Of a DNA stretch of 64,000 bases, positions 26,681-38,778 are shown piece after piece. Positions within the stretch are counted from its first letter, which is position 1. Every line of letters starts with the position of its first letter. The position numbers and the translations under genes are program-made. Below the pieces are notes generated by a model that was given only the letters and a program-made list of their open reading frames with translations, searched no databases and had not been told where the DNA came from. The DNA lies in the NCBI GenBank assembly GCA_010909165.1, contig MU008194.1, forward strand, positions 434,001 to 498,000, read 5' to 3'. This DNA is from Anthoceros angustus. Taxonomy: Eukaryota; Streptophyta; Anthocerotopsida; Anthocerotales; Anthocerotaceae.

Positions 26681-28049
26681 GCAATATAATATATACATGT
26701 TTCAGTAAGCCGTGGTAAGACAAGACTAGGAATGTCCACAGTTAAATGGTAGAATAGATTCAACTCACACCGACGTGAGGGAAAGGAGTTAGCTGGTACT
26801 CTCCCGTTGAGTAGATATTTACAGCCCCTAGCTTTATAGCTTAGAGCCTAAAGGTGATCCGCCCAACTAAATCTTATCCTGTCGGAATATTCTGTTTTGA
26901 GAAAGGCACGAGCTATATCCAGAAAGGCAGAAAGGAGTGGTAAAGATTATATTCTGTTTTGAGAAAAGCAGAGCTGTATCCACAAAGGAGTGGTAAAGAT
27001 CACATGTGTGAGAGCCGTAGCAGGTTAGGTAGTTTAACTTCATCCACCTCTTCCTCCTTGTATTCCCTATTATTGCTGAAAATACGGAGCAAGAAGCCTT
27101 TGCCAGCAGTGTGCCTGTATTATCTTCAGGGATTGTGAAGGCATCATCTTTGGGGATTGGGAAGTTGTGTAGTAAGTCTCTGTTTCACTAAGTGATGGAA
27201 CCTTGGAATGAGCGATGTTGCCCTCGCATGTTGTACATCAATGCAATACACCACCAAGTGAGAACGAGCTAATTTCATGTACCTTATAGTACGTACTTTA
27301 TTTAGTACACATATATCTTTTGAGTTTGTCATAATCTCAAGAACTAATATACATTATTCTAATGCACAAGGTAGCCAGATAGATATACTTAAGTACTACC
27401 TCTATAAATACATAGATAATGAATTATCAAGAATTATGAACCATTCTTATGTACCTGTAAGAAACTTTGTGGCTTTGAGAAACATTGAATTGTGGCATAC
27501 ATAGCCACATGACTTACATCTTGAGATTAATTGTGGAAGAAAGTAATTGGCATAAATAAGAAAAAAAACTAATAATTGCATCCAGCAATTGCAAGCTATG
27601 TATCAAGCTATGCATCAAATGAAGAGAAAACTAATAATTCTAGTTCTCATGTGCAAAGACTAATAATTCTAGTTCTCATGCATGGCAAGCTCTCAAGCTT
27701 TGTTCAATAAATTCAGTAAGCAGTTCCATAAATAGCAATGTGCAGCCATTTTAGGCAGCCATGAGCAATTTGTAAGATTGCAGCATTGAGTATTAAGCAT
27801 ACTTCTTAATGACATGAATAAGAACACTTGTTCTCAACATGTTAGCCTCGAAACTCCATGGACAACGCAAGGACGCAAGCATCGTCTAATTGATGGCTCC
27901 AATTGATCTAATTGATGGCTCTAATTGATGGCTCCAATTGATTGCAATCGACAAACATCTACTCAAATCACTTATCAAATCACATGGTCTCGATCGCCAG
28001 CAAACAGGCTGGACGATTGTTTAGAAATGGGTGGTAAATAAATGTTGAC
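26681..28049. other. AT-rich intergenic region with a local duplication
   Basis: Within it, ATTCTGTTTTGAGAAA-GCA...AAAGGAGTGGTAAAGAT occurs twice in a row (about 26888-26948 and 26949-27000). Nothing else coding or RNA-like was recognised. The region also contains TTGATGGCTC-type short repeats at about 27885-27945. Confidence 0.5.
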
Positions 28050-31000
28050 TCAATACTGCTTCTTGAATATAAACTCACATTCCGAAACTCCATCTTCAGG
28101 TAAATCCGTGCAATGAACGCCGTTTTTCACCTGTGCAAGGAAGCAGAGTGAATATTAAGCTGACATATTACTTCCAAGCCAGACATTAAAACTTTTACCT
28201 TGTTTGTTCCAAAATGTGCTCGGAGGGTGTTGGGCCTTAAAGCCTGGGCCAGTTGAGAATCTAGAGGCCCGCAAAATTCACGAAAGCTTTCGACTGGACA
28301 TACAGTCCCGTCCACTTTATCAGTTACCTCCAGCGCAAAACACGGGCCGTATGCCAGCTCGTGTGTCATAGCCTGGATCAAGACAGCTGTTCAAGTCACA
28401 TGTAGAAATTTCCTTGCTAGAGACGCGGGCGGGAGAAGGAATTTCTACGTATGTAGCATTTTGAGGGAGTAGAAATTCGTACATAGTAGTCTGGAAGAAC
28501 TCCTTGGTAAAGGGTATAAAACTTTGCAGTGTTGTGCCGGTTAAGGTTAACGAGTTCCATGGCGGTGATGTTGAACTTCTTCAAAATGGCGTCAATGATG
28601 ACCCCCGACACACCTGGAAGTAGAACAGACCCATGATCCACGAAGGATGTGCTATGTCATAAGTTCAATTGAAATGTAGATAGCAAATTACGTTACGTAA
28701 GCCTACCATCAAGCACTGCGTGAGGTTTAATAATACACAGTGAACAGTTCTTGAGCCTTGCACAAAACCCAAATTTTCTGCACTTGAAGAAAAACCTAAC
28801 TTCCTGCATATGGTCTCGCCTTTAAATTCGCATTCAGTGGTGTTAACTCTCTAGTATCAATAACAAGTGAGATTGTTCATATCTAGAAGGCCACAGCATA
28901 TACCTCTCTGCCAGCTGCGTAAGTATCTGCCCCATGAACGGCATTCCTCGTGCTGTTTGTACCAAACAGTGCACGCAAAGAAGAGGGAGCCTTCAGCTTT
29001 GCAATATCCGTGCTAGTTGGGCCTGTAGAAGGGATTACTTCGTGAGTAACACACTGTTTGATATCTTCGCAACAGCATATCAGTCTAAAGAGATAGCAGC
29101 AAGAGTCTCACCAATGAGCACTTTCCACCTTTGGACAGCATCCTCAGCAACTAACTCCATAGCAACACAAGGACCACTGGCCATCAAAGCTGTAAGTTCC
29201 CTGCCGTAGATAAGCACAATCCCAGTGTCAAGGCTGGAGATGACACTCTCACATTCAGGCTGAAATGGAGGGGATATGCTATCCCGGCTTTTACAGAATC
29301 ACCAACAGGGACCTTACGCATAAAAAGGCTTCTTCCTGTGCGATCTGTAGAACTCTCCTGCATCCTGCTGGGTGATTTGACACATTCGCAACTGCTTTAT
29401 GAGAAAACCATTCTTGTAAACAGCGTCGATGATCTTTCCTATGTGATGGTAGGCATCAGGTTTTATCAGCGCGAAGGTCCTGAATTCACCAGCCAATGAT
29501 GCATAAGTACAGTAACCAAATAAATTGAGTTAAAAAACGCACTCAGACCCTCTCCCAGCAAATCACTCGGCCAGAAAGTTATTAGCTGCAAAAAATACAA
29601 CAGCAGTAAAGCAGCCTACTTCTCACTGTAAGCGCGCCAAATAGTTTACAGCTGTATCTAAATGACGTACGTTTCTTGCTGTGCTGCCAAATGCTTCCGA
29701 GTAAACTCGTCACCATATTCTTCCAGAACCAGAGTCCTTGTGTAAACTAGAACTGTACCACCTAGATATAAATGCTCTTGATTTATGGAGGGGTAGGAAA
29801 CCCTCTTGAGAAAAACTTTCTGGTTCTTAATGTCATACTGCATCATGAGATAACATTTATGATTGTTGATCAATCTTCTGCTAGCATATTTCCTACAAAG
29901 CCCTACAGGGACACTGAGCTGGAAGAGAGGGCGTACAAGCTCAATAGATTTGTCGACAGTGTGATAAAAAAATTGGTACTTCCAATGTATTTCCGTCATA
30001 GGATCAATCCAGCGGACAATGAAGGCATACCGAGCACCTTCATCTGAAGGTAACTTGAATAAATTTGACTATCAATACAAGAGACACAAGCTGTCAGTGA
30101 TGCTGCTGGTACTCCCACATTACAAATTACAACTTCTGCAGCCACAATGACAACAATCTGGTGCAAAAATGATATTTTCCAGCCCTACAAGCCTAACCAA
30201 CAGCAGATGGAAAATCGGACCATTATGTGCTGAGCACTAATGCACTCCACTCAATCACAAGAAATAGCTGCTTCGTCCACATCCATTTGTAAACAAGATC
30301 GCATCTCACTGAGCCCACCGTCAGGCATTATCGACAATCGCTTATGATTCCAACAGACAGTCTGCACAAAGAAGACACCACCTCATCAACTAGACACAGA
30401 GCCTGGAAACCTGTTCAAGAAGAGCCCCCACAACCCACCCAGATAGGCACATCAGGGATGCCCTTCCAACTATCTAAATATGCAGCTAAACTAAGGATAT
30501 TCGCTCGATACAGTCTGAAGTATCACGCTTTAGTTCATGAAACCCCCTAATAGATCAGAGATGAACCAGACAAAGCCTGAGGCATCCTTGGAAGCCACTA
30601 CAATGTTTCTTCTGGCAAGCAGTGGCAACAGACTGCCAACTAGAGCCGCATGCTGTAAGAAGAAGGCAGACTCTGAAAAACTTCAGATCTGCTGGCATCA
30701 TTATAGCACAGTTATGACTCGAATCCCTTCTACGTCCGAAAAACAACAGAAGGCGCTCCTAAGGACTGTGCGCGCATACAAACTGACGCGTCACTACCAT
30801 TCAGCCACACTTTCACAGACGGAAGAACCAGGGACAGTGAAAAGAACTGACAGCTAGGAAGCAAAGGTGCAAGTAGCTAGATGAGAAAAGAGGAAGACAC
30901 CATGAGATCAGACTAAAAATCTGGCGTCATAGCCAGAAGTGTCTGCAGCGACGGACACGGCATCTGAAAACCGAGTTACGGCCCATTTATATGAGGCAAA

Positions 31001-31616
31001 GTCTAGGCCACTTGATACATCTAAACCAGCAGCCCACGCCTTTTCTTGACCTCTTCCCCAAACTTGCAGGGAAAATGTAGTAGAGCTTGCGAAGGCTAAA
31101 CATTGCCAAAGCTTGGGCAGAAGCCAGGGCACTCTTCCTGACCACGCCCGATTTCAGATAGCAGGGGTCCCTGCAGCATTCCTCCCGCTCAGACCTTTTA
31201 CTAATCACCATCATCTCTTCATGGGTCTCATCCAAGGTCTGACCAAAAACCCAGACAGCACGAAAAGCCAACTCCAGGACACAGCATGATACTAAAGGCA
31301 TGGCTTGAGGTCTTGGTTCCGCCCAAGACACCTTCCAGGTGGATGCCCCACCACTTGATCCATGCCCACAGTCAACATACGCGACCGAGGACCTGCAGCC
31401 TACAGATGGTACCCTGTAACCCTAAGAGCATCATCACAGCTCCTACTGTCCGTGAAACAGGCCGTGTCTCATATCCAGCCCCTGTGAACATGTACACCGC
31501 CCGACTCCGACGAGGGGAAAAGCCCTTCCTTACTTATGCTCTGCGGGGAACGGCAAGACCGCGGATCTCAAAGACCAAACCCTAAGCTCACGCCAAGCTT
31601 CCATTTGCTTCTCCAT
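28050..31616 (-). CDS. NME7: NME7-type nucleoside diphosphate kinase (DM10 plus two NDK domains)
   Basis: NME7 is a ciliary microtubule-inner and gamma-tubulin-ring-associated protein. Exons: 31592-31616 (tentative), 29937-30043, 29671-29837, 29318-29479, 29112-29200, 28904-29022, 28707-28803, 28483-28613, 28199-28372 and 28050-28130, giving 383 residues; the human protein is 376. The DM10 domain comes first (YAFIVRWIDP, KVFLKRVSYP, LVLEEYGDEFTRKHL). NDK domain A follows (FALIKPDAYHHIGKIIDAVY) with a catalytic-type His in NAVHGAD. NDK domain B (CIIKPHAV) has its His in NGVHCTDLPEDG. Exon 1 (MEKQMEAW) was chosen because its donor supplies the one base that phase demands, and it lies beside the divergent SRP9 promoter. 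The 1.5-kb first intron shows no other gene. In land plants this gene is expected only where sperm are flagellated. Confidence 0.92.
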
Positions 31617-31963
31617 CTTGGCGCTGTCGATAACGAAAGCACCTACTCCTATCCGACAATGTCTAGAAGGATCTGTGCCAATATTAGCTGGGAGGAGTGC
31701 CGCACCCACCGCAGTGCCACCGACCTCACCGGCTGAACAAACGGGTCCATTGGGGACAAACCCTTAGAGTTTCCCTCGCTAGCGTAGTTCTCGATAAAGA
31801 AAGACCGTTACTGCAACCTCCAGAGCCGGACGACGCTTCCTGTTAGGGTTAGGGTTTATCATTTTGTTCCTCATAACCCTCGTCTCCTCAACTGGCTTCA
31901 CCCGGCAGAGTTGAGTCAACGGGTACTGCCTGCCGCCTGTTCTGGGAAATTCAGAGGCATGCC
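31617..31963. promoter_or_regulatory. divergent NME7/SRP9 promoter with tandem telo-box
   Basis: A 347-base interval between the proposed NME7 start (-) and the SRP9 ATG (+). Bases 31843-31857 read TTAGGGTTAGGGTTT, two overlapping telomere-type repeats. This motif is frequent in promoters of plant translation genes, which fits SRP9. The boundary on the NME7 side rests on the tentative exon 1. Confidence 0.5.
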
Positions 31964-32665
31964 ATGGTGTACATAGATTTATGGGACGACTTCGAGGAGC
32001 GCGCCATCTTGTTGTTCCGTGCCGATCCTAATGCTGTATCCTACGCTGTTTCCAATTCACGTAGAAAAGGGAATTTGTGCCAAGCAGGCGAACCTGTCGT
32101 GTTGAATGTGTGGTTTGGCCATGTCTCAGCTGTCAGAAACCAGGAGATGGTTGAGATCTTAACAAGAAAGCAGACTCGGTACGTTATGAAGTATCGCCAT
32201 TGCGATGGGAAGCTGGTGCTGAAGGTCACTGACGATCGGGTGGTATGGCACTTTCAGCTGCACTTCTCTACTCCTTTTTGCTAGCAGCTGTTAGGTGGGG
32301 TTAGGGTTGAGCTGTGACGAGGGGTTGGTGTACCTCTCTGTAGGAGCTTTAGTGGGTCACAATTTGAATTCTGGGTTGCAGTGTTTGAAGTTCAAGACAG
32401 ATCAGGCTCAAGATGTCAGGAAGATGGAAAAGCTGAACAACATTTTCTTCACAATGATGGCACGTGGGCCTGATGGTAAGTTCGATTCTTCCCTCAGCAG
32501 CCTGAATACCTATTGTACAGCCGGGTGATGTCGTACCGGCCTCAATACCTAGTGAAAGTCGGCTGATGTTGTCGTTGGCATGTTTCAGCTGTTGTGCCGG
32601 AGGAAGTGCCTAAGGAGCAAGTACAACAGCAAGCCTCGAAGAAAGGCCGCGGCAGACGACAATGA
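31964..32665 (+). CDS. SRP9: signal recognition particle 9 kDa subunit
   Basis: SRP9 pairs with SRP14 on the Alu domain of SRP RNA and slows translation while the ribosome docks at the ER. Four exons (31964-32035, 32174-32239, 32382-32475, 32589-32665) join in phase to 102 residues, the normal plant length. Clear family motifs are MVYIDLWDDFEERA, LFRADPNA, then TRYVMKYRHCDGKLVLKVTD and FKTDQAQDVRKMEKLNNIFF. The tail KKGRGRRQ is basic, as in other plant SRP9 proteins. A continuous open frame through intron 1 is misleading: only splicing restores the conserved core. Confidence 0.95.
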
Positions 32666-34259
32666 TTTGTCGAGGGATAGCACTGCCACATTGGCAGCCA
32701 TTTTGGTCTGGCCTGCGACCACCTACAGCTCTGCCCTACGCATGTATGGCCCAAATCTCTCCACTCGGAAATTGACGGTGGTGTGGTACTCCCAACTCAG
32801 ACAGTGAGGAGACCAGCAGATTGTTCTAAGACTTTCTTCCTACCAGGGCACCCGACATCGTGAAGGCGATTTGAATCAAGTTGTAGAGACGCGGCGCAAG
32901 CTGGTCAGCTAGGTAGATGTTGTTTTCATGAAACTTACATCCTAGGGTGGAAGTCCACGCTGGGAAAGAAGTGCTTCGGGAGCGTCCATAGCCGGATCCT
33001 ACAATGTCGAGATCCATTTTTGCAACCATGTTCCACAACGGGTTCCATCCCGCGAACAAGTAGCTCGCAGGTCGATAGTTCTTCTCTTAAATAACTAATT
33101 AGCGTGACAGCACAAGATTCCTGAAAGATTGTTCAATTAAATTGGAATTATCTGTGAAAGCCGTCAGGTCCATCCCAGTCCTACCCCCAAGAATCATTGT
33201 GTATCCCTTCGGAACGATATACATAGGTATACTGAGCGACATCCTCCCTGCGAGGGGCTTGGCTCCCGCAGCTGTTGCCTTTGCTGGAAGTCCGACTCTT
33301 TGCCTGCTTGGGAGGTTTCTAGAAGGTTGCGAGATATAACCCATATTAAAGCCCAAAACTGTGTCGTCTCCGTAGCTGTATTAGAACTGCCGCCTGTGTC
33401 TGGAGGTTGAGTTAGCCGCGCGCTCAGAGCACAACCATTTTCGCTTCTGCTTGCACTGAAGAGAACCTTGCGTGGGACACAATTCACTGCACACTCCACA
33501 TTTCAGGGTGCGCAATCCAGGGCTCCGTAGAATAACATCAAATTGGACGTTTTGTTTACCAACATGCGGAGTGCGGGGTAGAAGGGTGTGCATTGCTATC
33601 TTCTTGATACGTGGTTATAGCAGGTGCTTCAGAAAAACCGCTCTCTGCTGCGTCCTATGGGTGGGAGGTCTGCAGGGTTGCGTGGCCGCCGGGCGCCGGC
33701 ATCTCGCGAGCTCTGCAGAAATCTCCGTGGGTAGAAGGAAGGCACCTGGGGTAATGGAACATTGCATCATGATATTCCCTCGGAACCGCTATCTTGTTCC
33801 GGATGACACCCAGCTGTTGGGTGCCACCTCCTTCTGGTTTTAGACCTGATTCACAAACAGCTCGACGGTGGCCATGAGGTCCAGAGGGACTGACATGATT
33901 CCGTGCCATTGCAGGCTTCCACTTGTGCCAGCGTCCGTCTCCAGAAGGGAGCTTGGAGGGGCCGGGTCCACCTCAATTCATGACGGGGAGTTAATAGGTG
34001 CTATAAAGATCAGTATCTTCGGAATTTTAGTCAGCACCTCATACAGTGTGTGCAGACTCCTCCACTGTAGCTCCCCACAAGCCTCGTCGTAACAACAAAT
34101 GTCTCGAAACTCTTTCTTCAGCCTCAGATGAGGACTCACAATTGGGGGAGCTTGGAAATGCATGAAAATGAATCTCGCTGGAAATGTCTTGTTCTTTGAA
34201 ATCCACCAAGCCTTGGCTTCCTGCGCTGCTCAAGCTGATAGACCCCCTGGTGACAAACG
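32666..34259. other. spacer of the kinase array (duplicated at 51.09-52.42 kb)
   Basis: From about 32960 to 34259 this DNA is closely similar to 51100-52418; both lie downstream of a kinase gene in the same orientation. It includes a recurring block with GCGAGATATAACCCATAT (here at 33329). Related blocks occur near 37558, 51471 and 58577. No intact gene is present; it probably carries remains of promoter and 5' sequence from a neighbouring array unit. Confidence 0.6.
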
Positions 34260-37044
34260 TTATCTGGGTCTCATAAGCTCTGTAGCACTTCCCGAACTCG
34301 AGCTGGAAGTTGCCTTGGTTGTTGATGTTGACCCCGACTCTTCCAACAGCATACCGTAGGCTTGCATCTCAAGTGTCCTGTTTTCACTGTCGATGACATC
34401 AGCCTTGCTGTAAAATTCCTCAGCCTTCAGCTTGGATCCCTTGATCCTTTGCAGCATTTCCACGACTTCACTCATCGATGGTCTTGAAGCCCTCGACGCC
34501 ACCAGGCACGCCACCGCAACCTGCCACCACAAACTGTTAGTCTCCATTCTGCTCTGAACTGATCTGAAGGGCTCCTCACACAGCTGTAATCAATGACTGA
34601 CTCACCTGTGCAACTGCCTCAACTGCGTGGAGCTCCTCTCGTGAGAGAGTGGACGACATATGCGAGTCAATGATTTCACGGACCCTCCCACTCTTGATCA
34701 AGGGGATTGAGGACACAGCAAGGTTCTGCTCCGCAGCTGCTTTGGAAAGATCAATCGGCTTCTTGGACGTGATCAACTCCAGGAGCACAACCCCAAAGCT
34801 GTACACGTCTGTTTTATCGGTAAGCTGGAAGTTGTGGAAATATTCCGGATCCAGATAGCCAGGAGTTCCCTTCACAACTGTGGACACATGTGTGGCCTCC
34901 AAATCCACCAGCTTAGAAAGCCCGAAATCCGCAACTTTGCCGTTGAAGTTATCGTCTAATAGGATATTGGCAGACTTCACATCACGATGGAAGATTGGTG
35001 GTGTTGCCTGAACATGCAAGTACTTGAGTGCCTCAGCCGTTTGAAGAGCAACCCTGAACCTTGTGCTCCAATCAAGCCTGGTGTTGAAGCCCTTGTGTGC
35101 TATGGATAGGTGATCCTGCAAAGTGCCATTGGGTATGAACTCATATACCAGAAGCGGAATGTCCAACTCGATGCAGCACCCCAAAAGCTTGACAAGATTC
35201 CTGTTGTTCACTTGCGAGAGGATGGCCACCTCGTTTACAAACGACTCCACATCGCTGGCATGCTTTGCCATTTTAATGGCCACGGTTCTACCGTCATCCA
35301 GAGTCCCTTTATACACAGTGCCAAACCCTCCACTCCCAACCTGGTTGTCTGCAGAGAACCTTTCTGTTGCACGCTCCAGCTCAGCATAGGTGAACATGGT
35401 GCATGCTGCAAGTCGAGCGGCATTCTCCTTCAAAATGCCACTGATGGCAGCCGAGGCTTGACCAGACCTCCCGAACGCACCACTGATCACAACATTTCGT
35501 TCTTGATACTTCCCCCTGGGTTTAGACCCATACTGCCGCCGATAGTACAGAAACCCTATAAGAGCTAGCACAACAATCGAGATGATGACGGCAGGCACCG
35601 CCACCGCTGCAGCCACCACAAGTTGCAAATTGCTGAACTTCAGTTGCCAGCGGTTACAGTACTCCACACAAGAAGAAACCTTGACAGCAAGCAACATCGG
35701 TTTACCTGCCACCGGGAACTTCTTCTTCTCCTCTTGCTTCCCCCCACCGGTGTTCGAGCCGGCTCCCCCTGCAAAGCCCAATCCGCCTTCAGAGAGGGTG
35801 TTCATAACGAAGCAACTGCGGATCGGAAGACCGTTCCAAGCCATGGTCAACAATGCTCCAGGAAACCTACCCACTTGCACACTCAGCTTCATGTTGCCAG
35901 CAGCACAGTTATCCGCAATTCCATCAATGAAATAGTACACCCCATTATCTGGTCCAAGAGGCACGCCATTGCCCGGGATGTTGTTCACACCCAGCGGTCT
36001 GGAGGGCACCGTGCAGCTGTTGAAATCATCTTGGTTTACCCGCACCACGTTGTGTTTGTCCTTAGTGAAGCTGAAGACTTCATGGAATGCAATAAAAAAC
36101 AGTTCACCAACGAGTCAGACAAACAAGCACAAATCTCACAGCACCAGTACCAGCACCAGCACCAGCACCAGCACCAGCACCAGCACCAGCACCAGCACCA
36201 GCACCAGCACCAGCACCAGGAGCAACAAACAACTTGGTGTTGGGCAACAACAAATCCAACCATACACACCAAGCACAGATCCGGCCTGAAAAGGGAATCC
36301 CTTGAACGCATTCGTGTAGAAGTTGGCATCCGTTTGAGGCTCCCAGATAATCTCAATCTGGAAGGCCTGGTTGGGCGTCCCGTCTTGCGTGGGATCGGAA
36401 TCCGGAGCGGGAGCGGGAGCAGGACCAGGATTACTGGTGAACTGTGGAGGGGGAGGAGAAGCCAGACCAGACCCAGGAGAGGGAGCGGTCTGCCCCGGAG
36501 GAGGCGGAGCTGGAGTACTGGAATCCCCAGGTTGGACGGTGACGGAAAACGCCATCCCCTGCTGGCAGTCTGAACTAATGTTGGTAGTGGTGATCCCGGT
36601 GCTGGTGAAGAAGTACGTGCCCGCTTGCACCAAATACAGCAAGGTGGCGCCTCCGGTGAAAAAGGCACCCGGGTCTGCGACCGAGCAGCTCGCCAGGTCA
36701 TCCAGTGACCAAAGCTGCGTCACGTCATGGCTGGTATCGTACACGAACACTGCGGCCATGGCAACAGCTGCTCAGATACGGACAATGAAACGATGCAACA
36801 ATCACGGGCTGCAACCAGAAACCTGAACACATCTCATACATAGAGAGTCGTTGACGTAGAGCGTCAATCCGTCGGCCCACTTCTGGTAGAAGTCCGGGTC
36901 TTGGTGAGGAGACCAATCAAACGTGGAGCCTGGAATATCCCCGACATCGTACTGCAGCTGGGCTTCAGCCACGGGAGCGGCAGCCAGCATGAGACCCAGC
37001 AGCGAGAGTGCGAGTGCGATCCAGGCGATCCTTGAGGAGTCCAT
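34260..37044 (-). CDS. receptor kinase C: two phytocyanin-like domains, AGP-like linker, active-type kinase
   Basis: Exons 36840-37044, 36270-36749, 35871-36077, 34606-35606 and 34260-34520 give 717 residues in phase. Signal peptide: IAWIALALSLLGLMLAAAP. Domain 1 has DFYQKWADGLTLY, FVYDTSHDVTQLW and SSDCQQGMAFSVTV. A linker rich in Ala-Pro, Ser-Pro and Pro runs resembles arabinogalactan-protein glycomodules. Domain 2 has ANFYTNAFKGFPF, KHNVVRVNQDDFNSC and GIADNCAAGNMKLSVQV. After the transmembrane helix (VAVPAVIISIVVLALIGFLYY) the kinase is complete: GSGGFGTVYKG, VAIKMAK, FHRDVKSANILLD, VADFGLSK and GTPGYLDPEY. Exon 4 contains most of it. The 35607-35870 interval stays open by chance but is read as an intron. 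Tail is Ser/Thr-rich. Array sister of kinase D. Confidence 0.88.
36139..36220. repeat. CAGCAC microsatellite in intron 2 of kinase C
   Basis: About 13 hexamer units of CAGCAC between exons 2 and 3. Kinase D has a shorter, partly degenerate version at about 54302-54342, with CGCCAC units. The length difference shows expansion since duplication. It is intronic under the proposed model, so the long Val-Leu stretch in one frame is not protein. Confidence 0.85.
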
Positions 37045-37309
37045 CTCTCTGGCGACGCCGCGCCTCCCCGAGCTGAAACGTATCACCGATCTGCACCCTC
37101 GAGGCTGCGATTCTGGGCGATGGGCGTCTGAATGCGGTCTCGCAGACGCGGTCGGCAAGGGAGACCAGCATATCGCGTTTCACCATGAGGACGGCAGATG
37201 CGCGTCGGGACACCATGTTTAGGCTGGCAGTCAGGGGTCCTGCAGCGAAACTTCGGCCGGCATGGGGGCCCGGCCGCTAAACCAATTCGGCTCTGCCGAC
37301 CCATACAGA

Positions 37310-38539
37310 GACGTTCTCCATTCGAGGGGCTTGGGTCCCGCTGTAGACATGGGTCCTGTCGACAGACCAGGCTCTCACAACAGTACATCGCCCCTCAGTT
37401 TGTCGGTTCGGGAGAAGGTGGAAGCAGCATTGGCCACGGGCATTACCAAGAGCTTGAGATTTTGAAGCACGGACAGAAGGATGCTATGCTATGGGCGCAG
37501 CTTGCTGCCTGTTGTGACAAGTCCGAGGATCTGCACATCGGAAGTTTGCACAAGGGCGAAAGATATAACCCATATTTCGCACCAAGACTGTGTCACATCT
37601 GAGGCTGTACCTGAGCTGTGGCCTGCGCATGTGAGAGAATCGGCCGAGTGTTCAGCGCAATGCGAACTATTGTTTCGCCTTTTACTAAAGATTACCGTGC
37701 GCGGGATACAAACCAGCGGCATACTCCCTCGTTTTGGGCTGAGCTCTCCACAGCTCCACGAAGAAAAATACATGGGATAACGTCCACGATCATGGATACC
37801 AGGTTCGGATCTCCGGTTCTCGGCGATGTGGGATCCGTCAGGTGCCTCTGCTGGCGAGAAACCTGTGACAGAGAGGCTGCAGGGACGAGCCACCGGCACT
37901 TCCAGGGCTTGGGGAAATATCCGGGAGGGAGCTCCTGTGGAAGGTCCCTCAACACGTCTCATGATTGGAACACCGTAACATGAGAATCCCCAGGGAATCC
38001 CCAAGCCCGCTGTGCTGTTCCGGATGACACCCACACATTGCCGGAGCCAAAGCTGGAATTGCCTCGGTTTGTTCATCCCGATTGCTCGTCATGACCAGAC
38101 AACTGAAGTGAAGAAACGGATACATGTCTCCGGAGTATTACCTGCCCCCGGAAGGCTTTCCCGGAGAGGAGAAACTCTTTCTACTGCCGTCTTCTAAGCA
38201 TTAAGTCTGACGCATGCACATTCATGCACATTCTGTTACCGTCCGACTCATGACAGGTGTGACCAGACAAAGCCTCTGGAATAGTTTCTTGTTGTTGGGG
38301 AAGGAGATAGGTGCTAAGGTCTCCATATGCTCTGTGACCCTCGACAAACAGCTTCTTGTCTGATCATATCTGTTGTTGGTTGATTTCACTCTATCACAGT
38401 ACACAGCGTTTGGGCACGAAAGATGGGTCTGTCTAGCAAGACTGGAGCGGAAGATCGGTATCAATGAGCAATGAGCAATGAGCAATGAGCAACCCAATGA
38501 CTCTCCGTTGGAGATGATACTAAAAGCAATTAGAATTGC
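37310..38539. other. broken array spacer between kinase C and the mobile-element nest
   Basis: About 37550-37760 resembles 58555-58775 (shared tracts such as TTTCGCCTTTTACTAAAGA and TACCGTGCGCGGGA). About 38210-38310 resembles 50980-51075. Both similarities mark this as part of a kinase-array unit interrupted by the element nest that follows. No intact coding frame; the long minus frame at 37489-38076 shows no domain. Confidence 0.5.
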
Positions 38540-38778
38540 TGTTGGATCATGAGCGGTGACCAGAGCCAAGTGCACGGGAGAGACGGGAAGAGCACGAGCG
38601 AACGTGTGTGTACCAAGAACGAGTGCTGTATTGATAAAGCAGAAAGATACTTATACATGTTTGTAGAGAGCGGTTTAATAACCGTCAGTCTAGCTGGAAA
38701 TACTAAACTACCTAATAGCCGTTCATGAGACGGGCTAACTTGAGTAGAATAACGTAAACTGAAAGGCTATTCCCAATA
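38540..38778 (-). repeat. copia 3' LTR (proposed)
   Basis: On the minus strand a polypurine tract AAGTGGGAG precedes TATTGGG (likely mutated TGTTGG), and the segment ends GATCCAACA. The imperfect TGTTGG/CCAACA ends suit a copia LTR. It has no partner in the window, so the borders are unconfirmed. A second purine tract (CAGTGGGAG) lies just after the pol stop near 39827. Confidence 0.5.

Noticed and set aside
30344-31585. Short frames inside the 1.5-kb first intron of NME7
   Set aside because: None exceeds about 115 codons, none shows a domain, and they lie within the proposed intron.
34576-36048. Single 490-codon frame as one exon of kinase C
   Set aside because: The matching interval in kinase D holds a stop and a frameshift, the bounding splice signals agree in phase, and the extra translation between domain 2 and the membrane helix has no counterpart in kinases A and B.
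36036-36759. Val-Leu repeat protein on the minus strand and His-Gln repeat protein on the plus strand
   Set aside because: Both are translations of the CAGCAC microsatellite in kinase C intron 2.
37489-38076. 195-codon minus-strand frame
   Set aside because: It lies in duplicated spacer; related copies at 33.3 and 51.4 kb are not open in the same frame, so it is not conserved as protein.
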